A model generated the notes under the pieces. It ran no database searches. It was given only the letters and a program-made list of their open reading frames with translations, and had not been told where the DNA came from. From NCBI RefSeq assembly GCF_014395425.1, contig NZ_CP060711.1:2108001-2172000 (forward strand): a stretch of 64,000 nucleotides of DNA, read 5' to 3'. Position 1 is the stretch's first letter, and each line of letters begins with the position of its first letter. The DNA comes from Thermomonas brevis (GTDB lineage: Bacteria; Pseudomonadota; Gammaproteobacteria; Xanthomonadales; Xanthomonadaceae). The position numbers were made by a program, and so were the translations under genes. This document shows, in pieces, positions 28,409 to 42,474 of this stretch.

Positions 28409-30087
28409 ATGACCGATCCCTGCAACATCGCCGCCGCCTTGCCGCGGCTGGCGCGCGAACGCCCCGACCAGGTGGCGATGCGCTGCCCCGGCCGGGGCGG
28501 GCGCTACGACGTGGCGCTGACCTACGCGCAGCTCGACGCGCGCAGCGACGCCATCGCCGCCGGCCTGGCGAAGCGCGGCGTCGCGCGCGGCACCCGCACG
28601 GTGGTGATGGTGCGGCCCACGCCCGAGTTTTTCCTGCTGATGTTCGCGCTGTTCAAGGCCGGTGCGGTGCCGGTGCTGGTCGATCCCGGCATCGCCAGGC
28701 GCGCGCTGAAGCAGTGCCTGGACGAGGCGCGGCCGGACGCGTTCGTCGGCATTCCGCTGGCGATGCTGGCGAAGGCGCTGCTGGGCTGGGCGCGCTCGGC
28801 GACGCTGCGCGTCACCACCGGCCGTCTGCCGCTGCTCGCCGACGCGACGCTGGCGCAGGTCGAAGCTGATGGCGCGGGCGCCGGCCCGCAGCTGGCCGAC
28901 ACCGACGGCGAGGACGTGGCCGCGATCCTGTTCACCAGCGGCAGCACCGGCGTGCCCAAGGGCGTGGTGTACCGGCACCGGCATTTCGTCGCCCAGATCC
29001 GGATGCTGGGCGAGGCGTTCGGAATCGCGGCGGGGGGATCGACTTCCCCACCTTCCCGCCGTTCGCGCTGTTCGATCCCGCGCTGGGCCTGACCAGCATC
29101 ATCCCCGACATGGACCCGACCCGGCCGGCGCAGGCCGATCCGCGCAAGCTGCACGCGGCCATCGAACGCTTCGGCATCACCCAGCTGTTCGGCTCGCCCG
29201 CGCTGATGCGGGTGCTGGCCGAACACGGCGAATCCCTGCCCACCGTGAAGCGCGTCACCAGCGCCGGCGCGCCGGTGCCCGCCGAGGTGGTGCGGCGGAT
29301 GCTGGAGCTGCTGCCGCCCGGCGCCCAGTTCTGGACGCCCTACGGCGCCACCGAATGCCTGCCGGTGGCGGTGATCGAGGGCCGCGAACTGCTGACCCTG
29401 CGCGCGCGCACCGAGGCCGGCGCCGGCACCTGCGTGGGCCGCCCGGTGGCGGGCAACACGGTGCGCATCATCCGCATCGACGACGGCGCGATTTCCGACT
29501 GGAGCGACGCGCTGCTGGCCGGCGCGGGGCAGGTCGGCGAGATCACCGTTGCCGGCCCCAGCGCCACCGACGCCTACTTCAACCGCGAGTCGCAGACCGC
29601 GCTGGCGAAGATCCGCGAGACGCTGCCGGACGGCGGTGCGCGCACCGTCCATCGCATGGGCGACCTAGGCTGGTTCGACGGCGAGGGCCGCCTGTGGTTC
29701 TGCGGGCGCAAGTCCCAGCGCGTGGTCGTGGATGCGCAGACCACGCTGTGCACCGAGCAGGTCGAGCCGGTGTTCAACGCCCACCCGCAGGTGCTGCGCA
29801 CCGCGCTGGTCGGGGTCGGCCCGAAGGGCGCGCAGGCGCCGGTGCTGGTGTTCGAGCTGAAGCCCGGCGCGAACGCGGACGTGGGCGAGGTGGCCGACGA
29901 GCTGCGCCATATCGCGCAGGGCTTCGTGCATACCGCGAAGATCGAACGCTTCCTGCACCACCCGAAGCCGTTCCCGGTGGACATCCGCCACAACGCCAAG
30001 ATCGGCCGCGAGACGCTGGCGGCGTGGGCCGCAGCTTCTGCCCCCTCCCTTTCGCCGAAGGCGAAGGGGAGGGCTGGGGAGGGGTAG
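28409..30087 (+). pseudogene. oleC: OleC beta-lactone synthetase, apparent -1 frameshift
   Basis: An AMP-dependent ligase-like enzyme that turns the beta-hydroxy acid from OleD into a beta-lactone. Codons 1-210 (from 28409) include the AMP-binding FTSGSTGVPKG; the frame then breaks. The second part, in the -1 frame, resumes without loss at IDFPTFPPFALFDPAL and runs to 30087 with YGATECLPVAV and GDLGWFDGEGRLWFCGRK. The break is at six G (29032-29037), and adding one G gives a continuous 559-residue protein. It may be a sequencing error, a true mutation, or programmed slippage at G-GGG-GGA. The C-terminus (LSPKAKGRAGEG) runs into the repeat at 30043-30085. Confidence 0.85.
30043..30085. repeat. 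Left inverted repeat of DUF559 cassette
   Basis: The stretch CCCTCCCTTTCGCCG ... GGGGAGGGGT forms the reverse complement, with few mismatches, of 30424-30464 on the other side of the DUF559 gene. It is itself partly palindromic (TTCGCC/GGCGAA). It encodes the last residues of OleC, and its GAGGGG provides the ribosome-binding site of the DUF559 gene. Confidence 0.75.
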
Positions 30088-30090
30088 CTC

Positions 30091-30486
30091 TTGGAAGAAT
30101 TGCGGCGACGTGCACGTGAGCTTCGTAACAACGCCACCGATGCGGAGCGGCATTTGTGGCGGCATTTGAGATTGCAGCAAATGGCAGGCTTCAGATTCCG
30201 AAGACAAGTGCCGATTGCAGGGTTCATCGCCGATTTTCTATGTCCTCGAACTCACCTCATCATCGAGCTGGATGGCGGCCAGCATGTCGAGCAGGCCAAC
30301 GCGGACGAGGCGCGGACACGCGCGCTTTCCGCGCTGGGGTATCGAGTGTTGCGTTATTGGAATGACGACGTGCTGCTGCGGACGCAGGATGTGCTCGAAG
30401 ACATCCTGCGTCATGCGAACAGCACCCCTCCCCAACCCTCCCCTTCGCTACGCGAAAGGGAGGGAGACAAAGGCGAGCGCGAATGA
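30091..30486 (+). CDS. DUF559 endonuclease-like protein
   Basis: A 131-residue protein of the DUF559 family, a very-short-patch-repair-like PD-(D/E)XK fold. Conserved pieces are [39 protein letters not shown] (the probable catalytic Asp/Glu-x-x) and [14 protein letters not shown]. The start is a TTG at 30091 with GAGGGG six bases upstream, supplied by the left inverted repeat. The last 20 residues are encoded by the right inverted repeat. Base composition is visibly more AT-rich than its neighbours, suggesting transfer. Its stop overlaps the oleD start (ATGA). Confidence 0.85.
   Translation: MEELRRRARELRNNATDAERHLWRHLRLQQMAGFRFRRQVPIAGFIADFLCPRTHLIIELDGGQHVEQANADEARTRALSALGYRVLRYWNDDVLLRTQDVLEDILRHANSTPPQPSPSLREREGDKGERE
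30424..30464. repeat. Right inverted repeat of DUF559 cassette
   Basis: ACCCCTCCCCAACCCTCCCC followed by TTCGC ... GCGAAAGGGAGGG matches the reverse complement of 30043-30085 along most of its length, differing mainly in the inner loop. It overlaps the 3' end of the DUF559 reading frame. Confidence 0.75.
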
Positions 30487-31475
30487 AGATTTTGGTCACC
30501 GGCGGCGGCGGCTTCCTCGGCCAGGCGCTGTGCCGCGGCCTGCTCGAACGCGGGTACGAGGTCGCCAGCTTCAGCCGCGGCCGCCACGCGGTGCTGGATG
30601 CGCTGGGCGTGCGCCAGCTGCAGGGCGATCTGGCCGACCGCGAGGCGGTGCTGGCCGCGTTTGCCGAAGGCTTCGACGCGGTGCTGCACAACGCCGCCAA
30701 GGCCGGCGCCTGGGGCAGCTACGAGAGTTATTTCAGCGCGAACGTCGCTGGCACCCGTAACGTGATCGCGGCCTGCCGCGCGCACGGCATCGGGAAGCTG
30801 GTGCACACCTCCACGCCCAGCGTCGTGCACCGCGCGACCCATCCGGTGGAAGGCGCTTCGGCCGACGAGGTGCCCTACGGCGAGGGCGTCAAGGCGCACT
30901 ACGCCGCCACCAAGATCGTCGCCGAACGCGAGGTGCTGGCCGCCAACGACGCGGGCCTCGCCACCGTGGCGCTGCGCCCGCGCCTGATCTGGGGGCCGGG
31001 CGACACCCAGATCCTGCCGAAGCTGGTGGAGCGCGCGCGCAGCGGGCGGCTGCGGCTGGTCGGCAGCGGCGACAACCTCGTCGACACCACCTACATCGAC
31101 AACGCCGCGCAGGCGCATTTCGACGCGCTGGAGCACCTGCGCCCGGGCGCGGCCTGCGCCGGCCGCGCCTACTTCGTCAGCAACGGCGAACCATGGCCGC
31201 TGCGCGAGGTGCTCAACGGCCTGCTGCGCGCCGCCGACGCGCCGGAAGTGCGCAAGACCATCCCGTTCGGCGCGGCCTACGCGCTCGGCGCGGTCTGCGA
31301 GGGCCTGTGGACGGCGCTGCCGCTGAAGGGCGATCCGCCGATGACGCGCTTCCTGGCCGAGCAGCTGGGCACCGCGCACTGGTATTCGATGGCGCCGGCC
31401 GCGCGCGATTTCGGCTACGCGCCGAAGGTGACGATGGCCGAGGGGCTGGAGCGGCTGCGCGCCTCGCTGCGCTGA
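30483..31475 (+). CDS. oleD: OleD, 2-alkyl-3-ketoacid reductase
   Basis: A 330-residue extended SDR (3-beta-HSD-like) that reduces the OleA product to the 2-alkyl-3-hydroxyalkanoic acid with NADPH. The N-terminal [16 protein letters not shown] binds the cofactor; HTSTPSVVH holds the catalytic Ser/Thr region and [10 protein letters not shown] the Tyr/Lys pair. It completes the oleABCD set. The ATG overlaps the DUF559 stop, so translation may be coupled. Confidence 0.93.
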   Translation: MKILVTGGGGFLGQALCRGLLERGYEVASFSRGRHAVLDALGVRQLQGDLADREAVLAAFAEGFDAVLHNAAKAGAWGSYESYFSANVAGTRNVIAACRAHGIGKLVHTSTPSVVHRATHPVEGASADEVPYGEGVKAHYAATKIVAEREVLAANDAGLATVALRPRLIWGPGDTQILPKLVERARSGRLRLVGSGDNLVDTTYIDNAAQAHFDALEHLRPGAACAGRAYFVSNGEPWPLREVLNGLLRAADAPEVRKTIPFGAAYALGAVCEGLWTALPLKGDPPMTRFLAEQLGTAHWYSMAPAARDFGYAPKVTMAEGLERLRASLR

Positions 31476-31555
31476 GCGCGTCTTCACCCGGGCGTGATCG
31501 GGGCATCGGCACTCTGGCCCGGCGCCGATCCGGCGCGGTCGAAAGGAGCTCGCGA

Positions 31556-31711
31556 ATGCTGCACTACGCTCTGGTTTTCCTGGTCATCGCGCTGATCGCG
31601 GCCTTTCTGGGCTTCGGCGGCCTGGCCGGCCTGGCGGCGACGATCGCCAAGGTGCTGTTCATCGTCTTCCTGATCCTCGCGGTGGTCGCGTTCCTGCGCA
31701 AGAAGACCTGA
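31556..31711 (+). CDS. DUF1328 small membrane protein (YtjA-like)
   Basis: A 51-residue protein that is nearly all membrane: two helices ([20 protein letters not shown] and [15 protein letters not shown]) with a basic RKKT tail. It matches the DUF1328/UPF0391 family. A strong GAAAGGAG ribosome site precedes the ATG. Function unknown; relatives are often stress-induced. Confidence 0.85.
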   Translation: MLHYALVFLVIALIAAFLGFGGLAGLAATIAKVLFIVFLILAVVAFLRKKT

Positions 31712-31756
31712 CCGCGGTCGGCCATGCGCGCGCGCAAGCCGCTCTACAATGCGCGC

Positions 31757-32410
31757 ATGACCGACGCCCCCTTCAACTGGAAACAGCCCGCCGGCCGCGC
31801 GCTGGAACTCGCGCTCAACCGCGCGCTGGCGCTGGACGAGGACACTCGCGCCGGGCTGAAGGCGCTGGACGGCCAGCGCGTCGCGCTGACCCTCGCATCG
31901 CCGCCGCTGGCGCTGCAGGTGCGGGTGGACGGCGAGGCCCTGCGAGTCGGGCCGGTCGATGCGGAGCAGGAACCCGACCTCGGCGTGCGCGCCACGCTGG
32001 CCGGCCTGCTCAATCAGGTCCCGGTGTTCCGTCGCGACGGCGCGCCGCCGGTCGGCAAGCTGCGCATCGAGGGCGACGCCGATCTGGCCCGCCGCCTGCA
32101 GAAGCTGGCGCAGGGGTTCGATCCCGACTGGCAGCTGCCGTTCGTGCAGGTGTTCGGCGAAGTGCTCGGCGTGCAGATCGCCAAGGCGGTGAAGGCGGCG
32201 CTGCGGCAGGCGCAGGTCGCCGGCGCGAACCTCGCCCAGACCACCGCCGAATACCTGACCGAAGAAAGCCGCGACGTGGTGCCGCGCGCCGAGCTCGACG
32301 CCTTCCACGACGACGTGGACGCGCTGCGCGACGACGTCGAGCGCCTCGCCGCGAAAATCGGGCGGCTGCGCCGCAACGTCTCTGGTCAGGGCAGCGGACT
32401 GCCCGCATGA
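31757..32410 (+). CDS. ubiJ: Ubiquinone biosynthesis accessory factor UbiJ
   Basis: A 217-residue protein with an N-terminal SCP2 lipid-binding domain ([23 protein letters not shown]) and a C-terminal helical region ending in a coiled coil. It is the UbiJ type that, with UbiK, supports the Ubi complex by binding hydrophobic intermediates. Its stop overlaps the ubiB start, as in many proteobacteria. The ATG at 31757 begins the domain. Confidence 0.9.
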   Translation: MTDAPFNWKQPAGRALELALNRALALDEDTRAGLKALDGQRVALTLASPPLALQVRVDGEALRVGPVDAEQEPDLGVRATLAGLLNQVPVFRRDGAPPVGKLRIEGDADLARRLQKLAQGFDPDWQLPFVQVFGEVLGVQIAKAVKAALRQAQVAGANLAQTTAEYLTEESRDVVPRAELDAFHDDVDALRDDVERLAAKIGRLRRNVSGQGSGLPA

Positions 32411-34059
32411 AGTCCGCATTGCGCGCATGGAAGATCGGCCGCGTGCTGCTGCGCTACCGGCTGGACGATCTGCTGGACGGCACGCCGGCCGAGCGCTGGC
32501 TGCGGCTGATGCGCCCGTTCGTGCCCAGCGCCTCCGCCGAAGTGGCCACGCTGTCGCGCGGCGCGCGCCTGCGGCTGGCCTTGCAGGAACTGGGGCCGAT
32601 CTTCGTCAAGTTCGGGCAGATCCTCTCGACCCGCCGCGACCTGGTGCCGCCGGACGTCGCCGAGGAACTGACGCTGCTGCAGGATCGCGTCGCCCCGTTC
32701 GACGGCCAGCAGGCGCGCGCGCTGGTGGAAGCCGCGCTGGGCCGCGGCATCGCGGATGCCTACGCGCAGTTCGACGCCGTGCCGCTGGCCTCCGCCAGCA
32801 TCGCGCAGGTGCACGCGGCGACGCTGCACGACGGCCGCGAAGTGGTGGTGAAGGTGCTGCGCCCGAATATCGCCGCGTTGATCGCCGCCGACGTCGCGCT
32901 GCTGAAGAACGTCGCCGCCATCGTCGAGCGCACCCATCCGGCCGCCGACAAGATCCGCCCGAAGGAAATCGTCGCCGAGATCGAGAACACGCTGGCGGCG
33001 GAACTGGATCTGCAGCGCGAAGCCGGCAACGCCAGCCTGCTGCGCCGCAACTGGCTGGGCTCGCCCGACCTGTACGTGCCGGAAGTGATCTGGACGCACA
33101 CCGCCGAGCGCGCGATGACGATGGAGCGCGTGCGCGGCATTCCGTCCGACGACATCGCCGCGCTGGACGCCGCCGGCATCGACCGCAAGGCACTGGCGGC
33201 GAAGGGCGTGCGCGTGTTCTACCAGCAAGTGTTCCGCGACAACTTCTTCCACGCCGACGCCCACGCCGGCAACATCTGGGTCGATCCCGAGCGCAAGGCC
33301 GATCCGCGCTTCATCGCGCTCGACTTCGGGATCATGGGCCAGCTCTCCAGCGACGACCAGTACTGGCTCGCCGAGAACTTCATGGCGATCTTCAACCGCG
33401 ACTACCGCCGCATCGCCGAGCTGCACGTGCAGGCCGGCTGGATGCCGTCGCACATCCGCATCGACGAGCTGGAGGCGGCGGCGCGCGCGGTCTGCGAGCC
33501 GTACTTCACCCGGCCGCTCAGCGAAATCTCGCTGGCCGAGGTGCTGGTCAAGCTGTTCCGCACCGCGCAGCGCTACGAACTCACCCTGCAGCCGCAGCTG
33601 ATCCTGTTGCAGAAAACCCTGCTCAACATCGAGGGCGTGGGCCGCCAGCTCGATCCGCAGATCGACATCTGGGCGGTGGCGAAACCCGTGCTGGAAGACA
33701 TCCTGGCCGAGCGCTACAGCCCGAAGCGGCTGGCCGGCGAACTGCGCAAGCGGTTGCCGGAGCTGATGACCCGCGCGCCGGAAATGCCGCGCCTGCTGCA
33801 CGCCTGGCTGCAGCAGCAGGTGGAAGGCAGGCACGAGCTGGCGATGCGTTCCGCCGACGTGCGCGAGATCGCGCAGACGCTGGCGTCGATGCAGCGTCGC
33901 ATCGTCGCCTCGATCCTCGGCGTCGGCCTGCTGATCGTGGCGGCGGTGCTGTACGCGCTGGACGCCGGCGGGCCGAAGCTGCTGGCGCTGCCGGTGTCCA
34001 CCTGGATCGCAGGCCTCGGCGGCCTGTGGGCGCTGCTGGCGGCGTGGCCGCGGCGGTAA
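32407..34059 (+). CDS. ubiB: UbiB atypical kinase/ATPase for ubiquinone synthesis
   Basis: A 550-residue ABC1/ADCK-family protein needed for ubiquinone synthesis. The KxGQ motif appears as FVKFGQ at residues 67-71 ([15 protein letters not shown]), the Ala-rich loop as [13 protein letters not shown], and [13 protein letters not shown] and LDFGIMGQL are the kinase-like metal and catalytic motifs. Two C-terminal membrane helices close the protein. It is translationally coupled to ubiJ. Confidence 0.95.
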   Translation: MKSALRAWKIGRVLLRYRLDDLLDGTPAERWLRLMRPFVPSASAEVATLSRGARLRLALQELGPIFVKFGQILSTRRDLVPPDVAEELTLLQDRVAPFDGQQARALVEAALGRGIADAYAQFDAVPLASASIAQVHAATLHDGREVVVKVLRPNIAALIAADVALLKNVAAIVERTHPAADKIRPKEIVAEIENTLAAELDLQREAGNASLLRRNWLGSPDLYVPEVIWTHTAERAMTMERVRGIPSDDIAALDAAGIDRKALAAKGVRVFYQQVFRDNFFHADAHAGNIWVDPERKADPRFIALDFGIMGQLSSDDQYWLAENFMAIFNRDYRRIAELHVQAGWMPSHIRIDELEAAARAVCEPYFTRPLSEISLAEVLVKLFRTAQRYELTLQPQLILLQKTLLNIEGVGRQLDPQIDIWAVAKPVLEDILAERYSPKRLAGELRKRLPELMTRAPEMPRLLHAWLQQQVEGRHELAMRSADVREIAQTLASMQRRIVASILGVGLLIVAAVLYALDAGGPKLLALPVSTWIAGLGGLWALLAAWPRR

Positions 34060-34101
34060 ACCGAAGCGCGGCCGATAGATGCCGGCCGCGCCTCGCACCA
34101 C

Positions 34102-35607
34102 TCACTTGCCCTCGACCAGCGCCTTCAGCTTCTCCTGCGCGGCGCGCGAGTCCGGCTTGAGTTCCAGCATGCGCTTCGCCTGCGCGATGGCGTCGTCGCG
34201 GTCGCCGGCCGCCAGGTAGGAGTCTGCCAGGCTGTCCAGCGCGTTCATCGAGTCCGGATGGGTTTCCTGGTTGAACCGCATCACCGCCAGCGCCTTGTCG
34301 ACCTGCTTCGCTTCGATCAGGCGATAGCCGATGTCGTTGAGCTTGTCTTCCGGAACGTCGTAGCGCGCCGGCTTCGCGGTGCGTTGCGCGTCGAGCCACC
34401 GGCGCAGGGTTGCCGCGTTGTCGCGCTGCAGTCGTTCGCGCAGCGGCCAGTCGATCGGCTCCTTCACCGGCGAGTACGGCTTGCCGGCCAGGATCGCCTC
34501 GACCGCGTCGCGCGCCGCATCCACGCTGTCGTCCTCGCCGTTGTTGGTGAGCAGGACGACGTCGATGTCCTGCGCGGGGAGCCGGGCCAGATCCGCCTTG
34601 AACGCCCGCCAATGGCCGCCGTGCTCGATGCGCGGCTGCTGCAGCGGCGAGGCGCGCAGGCCCAGCCCGAAGCCGTAGGGCACGCTGCTGCCGTCGTTCA
34701 GGCGCAGCGGCGTGGTGGCTTCGCGCCAACTGCTGACCGACATCGCCTTGCCGTCGCGCAGCGCCTTCGACCAGAGCAGCAGGTCGGCGGCGGTGGAGTA
34801 GATGCCGCCCGCGCCCAGCATGTAGAAGCCGGGGATCTGGTCCTGCGGGCGCCGCTGTCCGTCGGACGTGGGGGTGAAGCCGTAGGCGCGCGGCGCGATG
34901 GCGGCCTCGTTGGCGGGCATCCGCACGCGCGTGTGCGACATGCCCAGCGGATCGAAGAATTCGCGCTGCAGGAAGCTCGCGAACGGCAGGCCGGACACGT
35001 GGGCCACCACCTGCGCCAGCAGCAGGTAGCCGGTGTTGCTGTATTCGAAACGTTCGCCGGGCGCGGACTTCGGCGCCGTGCCGGAGGCCGCCAGCACCTG
35101 CACCGCGTCGTCGGCCATCAGCGGCGCGGTGAACTTGCCGCCACGCAGCACCTGCGTGTAGTACGCCATCACGTCCGGCACGCCGGAGGTGTGGGTGAGC
35201 AACTGCCGCAGGGTCATGCGCGGGTACGGGAAGCCCGGCAGGTGGTCGGCCACGGCGTCGTCCACGCGCAGCTTGCCGCGCTCGGTCAGGCGCAGGATCG
35301 CGGCGGCGGTGAACTGTTTGCTGATCGAGCCGATGTCGAAGACGTGCGCGGTGGTCAGCGGCCCCTGGTCGGCGGCGCCGGCATCGCCGAACGCGGCCGC
35401 GTAGATCACCTTGCCGTCGCGGGCGACCAGGAAGCTGCCGTTACAGACGTGCACCGCATGGCACTGCGAGAAATAGCTCTGGAGCGCGGTGGCGGCATCG
35501 GCGTCGGGAACCTGCGCATGGGCGGCGCCGGCCAGCGGGAGGGCGAGCGCCAGCAGGCGTGGCAGGGCGGTGCGGATCGCGGCGGAAAGGGCGGAGCGGG
35601 TGGGCAT
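34102..35607 (-). CDS. Beta-lactamase-family serine hydrolase with C-terminal TPR
   Basis: A 501-residue exported serine hydrolase of the class C/PBP-like group. After a signal peptide (LLALALPLAGAAHA), SISK at 94-97 is the active-site SxxK, with YSN as the Tyr motif and HGG replacing the KTG. The last about 100 residues (LIEAKQVDKALAVMRFNQE ... DSYLAAGDRDDAIAQAKRML) form TPR-like helices. It is more likely an esterase or D-Ala peptidase than an antibiotic-resistance enzyme. ATG 35607 is chosen to begin the signal peptide. Confidence 0.88.
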   Translation of the reverse strand: MPTRSALSAAIRTALPRLLALALPLAGAAHAQVPDADAATALQSYFSQCHAVHVCNGSFLVARDGKVIYAAAFGDAGAADQGPLTTAHVFDIGSISKQFTAAAILRLTERGKLRVDDAVADHLPGFPYPRMTLRQLLTHTSGVPDVMAYYTQVLRGGKFTAPLMADDAVQVLAASGTAPKSAPGERFEYSNTGYLLLAQVVAHVSGLPFASFLQREFFDPLGMSHTRVRMPANEAAIAPRAYGFTPTSDGQRRPQDQIPGFYMLGAGGIYSTAADLLLWSKALRDGKAMSVSSWREATTPLRLNDGSSVPYGFGLGLRASPLQQPRIEHGGHWRAFKADLARLPAQDIDVVLLTNNGEDDSVDAARDAVEAILAGKPYSPVKEPIDWPLRERLQRDNAATLRRWLDAQRTAKPARYDVPEDKLNDIGYRLIEAKQVDKALAVMRFNQETHPDSMNALDSLADSYLAAGDRDDAIAQAKRMLELKPDSRAAQEKLKALVEGK

Positions 35608-35823
35608 GGCGGGTCTCGCTTGCGTGTGATGTGTACTACTGAAGCTAGTACAGTCATCCGAACGCGTACAGGCGCGAGTGCGCGAACGCCGGAAGGCGCC
35701 GACGAAGGCCCGGTTTCCGGGGGCGAAGCCAGGGCAGAAGTGTTCGCAGGATGTCGGAAGCGCGCGGCGGCGCGTTGCCAGATGCGGCATCCCGGTCGCC
35801 GCGTCGGCAGGAGCGAAATGAGA

Positions 35824-35852
35824 TTGTGTAACCCGCGGCGCGGCGGCTAAGG
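35824..35852 (+). promoter_or_regulatory. Candidate promoter of the metal-efflux operon
   Basis: TTGTGT (35824-35829), 17 bases, then CTAAGG (35847-35852) is repeated almost identically at 42417-42445 upstream of the zinc transporter. The predicted start site is within a base or two of the ATG at 35861, so the first mRNA may be leaderless. Confidence 0.5.
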
Positions 35853-35860
35853 TGCGCCCC

Positions 35861-36223
35861 ATGTCGCGTCGCCCGTTCCTGTCCGTGTTCCTGCGCCTGG
35901 CCCTGATGGTCGTGCTGGCGCTGGGCAGCTGCCTGCAGCCGGCGCTCGCGGCGGCCTGCGACATCGAGGACGCGCGCATCGCGCTCGACGGCGGCAATGC
36001 GGGCGCGATGATGATCGCGGCCGATGCGGGGCACGCCGGCGATGCGGGCGACTGCTGCGCCAACCCGGCCTGCGGCGACTGCTGCCTGCACGCGGCCGCC
36101 ACCCTGCCGGCGTCGCCGCAGGCGATGGCGTTCGCGCCGCCGCCTGCCGTCGGCGCGCCACTGCGGATCGTGCGGGCGGCAAGCGTCTATCCGGTGGACA
36201 GCCGGCCCCCGATCGCGGGTTGA
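35861..36223 (+). CDS. Small exported Cys/His-rich protein of metal-efflux operon
   Basis: A 120-residue protein with a signal peptide (LRLALMVVLALGSCLQPALA) and a centre rich in Cys and His (GHAGDAGDCCANPACGDCCLHAAA region), suggesting periplasmic metal binding. No family recognised, though small proteins in this position commonly precede czcCBA. It is 51 bases upstream of czcC. Confidence 0.65.
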   Translation: MSRRPFLSVFLRLALMVVLALGSCLQPALAAACDIEDARIALDGGNAGAMMIAADAGHAGDAGDCCANPACGDCCLHAAATLPASPQAMAFAPPPAVGAPLRIVRAASVYPVDSRPPIAG

Positions 36224-36274
36224 CGCCGCGCGCCGGCCATCCGGCGCTTCCCGTCGATCCTTCGGAGATTCCCC

Positions 36275-37581
36275 ATGAAGTTGCGCCTGGCGGCCCTGGC
36301 CGTCCTGACGCTTGCGCCGTGCCTGTCCGCACGCGCGCAGGCTGGCCTTGCCGAACCTGTTCCGGCAAGCCGTTCCGTTTCGATCCTGTCGCTGGACGAC
36401 GCCTTCGCGCGCGTCGCCGCCGTCCATCCCGACCTGCGCCTGTTCGGCGCGCGCCAGCAGGGCCTGCGGGCCGAACGCGAGCAGGCGCTGCTGCCTCCCG
36501 CCTGGCGTGCCGGCGTGGACATCGAAAACGTCCTCGGCACCGGCGAGGCCGGCGGCCTGCGCAGCGCCGAGGCCACCCTGTCGCTGGCCTCGGTGTTCGA
36601 ACGCGGCGGCAAGCTGGACGCGCGCCGTGCGCTGGCCGACCGCCGCATCGACGCGCTGGCGGTCGAGCGCGAAGCACGCCGGCTCGACCTGCTGGCGGAC
36701 ACCGCGCGCCGCTACTTGGCGCTGATCGCCGCGCGCGCGCAGCGCCGGCTGGCGGAGGCCGACATCGAACAGCGCCGCCGCACCGTGGCCGCCGCGCGCC
36801 AGCGCCTGCGGGCGGGCGCGTCGCCGGAATCGGTGCTGCTGACCGCGCAGGCCGCGCTGGCGAGGGCGGAGCTGGAGCGCGACCGCGCCGTACAACGCAC
36901 CGTCGCCGCGCGCCAGCATCTGGCGGCGCTGTGGGGCGAGCGCGATCCCGCGTTCGACGTGGCCGGCGACGATCCGCTGCTGCTTCCGCGCATCGAGGAC
37001 GCGACATCGCTGGCCGCGCTGCTGCAACGCACGCCGGAACTGGCGCAGTTCGCCGACGAGCAGCGCGTGCGCGAAGCGCGCCTGCAGCTGGCGCGCAGCG
37101 AGGCCAGCCCCGACCTCGACTGGTCGGTCGGCCTGCGCCGCCTGCAGGCCACGGGCGATGTCGGCCTGGTCGCCGGTGTCTCGCTGCCGCTGGGCGCGCG
37201 CCAGCGCGCCCAGCCGGCGATCCGCGCGGCCGAGGCCGAACTCGCCACGCTGGAGATCGCGCGCGAAGCGCAGGGCCTGGCGCTGTATTCGACGCTGGTC
37301 GATGCGCATGCGCGCTATGGCTTGGCCCAACTCGAAGTCGCGCGCCTGCGCGACGACGTGCTGCCCAAACTCGCCAGCGCCGAAGCCGCCGCCGAGCGCG
37401 CCTACCGCGCCGGCGCGATCAGCTATCTCGAATGGGCGCAGCTGCAGTCCGAGCGCACCGCGATGCGCCGGCAGCAACTGGACGTCGCGCTCGACGCGCA
37501 GCGCGCCCTGATCGAACTGCAGCGCCTGACCGGCCAGCCGCTGGTCGTGGCCGCCGCGCCGAACGCACAAGGACAAACCCC

Positions 37582-37585
<4 letters not shown>
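36275..37585 (+). CDS. czcC: CzcC-like outer-membrane efflux channel (TolC family)
   Basis: A 436-residue TolC-family outer-membrane factor of a heavy-metal efflux pump. It has a signal peptide (LAALAVLTLAPCLSARA), then two OEP repeats of coiled coil, with characteristic LARSEASPDLDWSVGLRR and LVAGVSLPLGARQRAQPAIR. It overlaps the next gene by four bases. Metal specificity (Co/Zn/Cd or Cu) is not set by this subunit. Confidence 0.88.
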
Positions 37586-41776
<4,191 letters not shown>

Positions 41777-41788
41777 AGGAGAACCGAG

Positions 41789-42424
41789 ATGGCGGACTGC
41801 TGCGGCTGCGGCCGCTCCCCGGACGTGGCGCTGCTGCAGGCGAAGCAGCGCCGCGTGTTGATCCTGGTGATGCTGGTCAACCTCGGCAGCTGCGCGATGA
41901 TGCTGGCGGCCTCGCTGTACAGCGGTTCGTCCTCGCTGCTGTCCGGCACGCTGGACAACCTGGGCGACGCGCTGACCTACCTGCTCAGCCTGCTGGTGGT
42001 CGGCGCGAGCCTGCGAGCGAAGGCGCGGGTGGCGCTGTTCAAGGGCCTGCTGATCCTCGGCGCGGCGGTCGCGGTGGCGGCGCAGATCGGCTGGCGGCTG
42101 CGCCATCCGGGCACGCCGCTGTTCGAGGCGATGGGCGCGGCGGCGCTGGCGAACCTCGCGCTCAACGGCCTGTGCCTGTGGCTGCTCACGCCGTACCGGC
42201 ACGGCGACATCAACATGGCCTCGGTCTGGGAATGCTCGCGCAACGACATCGCGGAAGGCGTGGCGGTGGCGCTGGCGGCGGCCGGCGTGTGGGCGTTCGG
42301 CGCGGGTTGGCCGGACCTGCTGGTGGCGGTGGCGCTCCTGCTGTTGTTCCTGCGTTCGGCGTGGCGCGTGCTGGCCTCGGCGCGGGCGCAGCTGCGCGCA
42401 TCGGAGCGCGGTGAAATTGTGTAA
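41789..42424 (+). CDS. Cation-efflux (CDF-like) transporter of the czc operon
   Basis: A 211-residue membrane protein starting MADCCGCGRS, a Cys-rich metal-binding head, followed by about five hydrophobic helices. SLLSGTLDNLGDALTYLLSLL corresponds to TM2 of CDF transporters with an Asp-rich HxxxD-like site replaced by DNLGD. It resembles the short CzcD/cation transporter relatives. It is 12 bases after czcA, so in the same transcript. Metal unknown. Confidence 0.8.
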   Translation: MADCCGCGRSPDVALLQAKQRRVLILVMLVNLGSCAMMLAASLYSGSSSLLSGTLDNLGDALTYLLSLLVVGASLRAKARVALFKGLLILGAAVAVAAQIGWRLRHPGTPLFEAMGAAALANLALNGLCLWLLTPYRHGDINMASVWECSRNDIAEGVAVALAAAGVWAFGAGWPDLLVAVALLLLFLRSAWRVLASARAQLRASERGEIV

Positions 42425-42445
42425 CCCGCGCGCCTGCCGCTAGGG
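42417..42445 (+). promoter_or_regulatory. Second copy of the metal-efflux promoter
   Basis: TTGTGT (42417-42422), 17 bases, then CTAGGG (42440-42445), closely matching the copy before the small Cys/His protein at 35824-35852; both continue AACCCGCG after the -35. It overlaps the end of the preceding gene and precedes the zitB-like gene. Confidence 0.5.
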
Positions 42446-42474
42446 TGCCGCGCATCTTCCGACGATCCAAGGCA

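Noticed and set aside
34102..35607. An antibiotic-resistance beta-lactamase
   Set aside because: HGG replaces KTG and a TPR tail is present, pointing to an esterase or peptidase relative.
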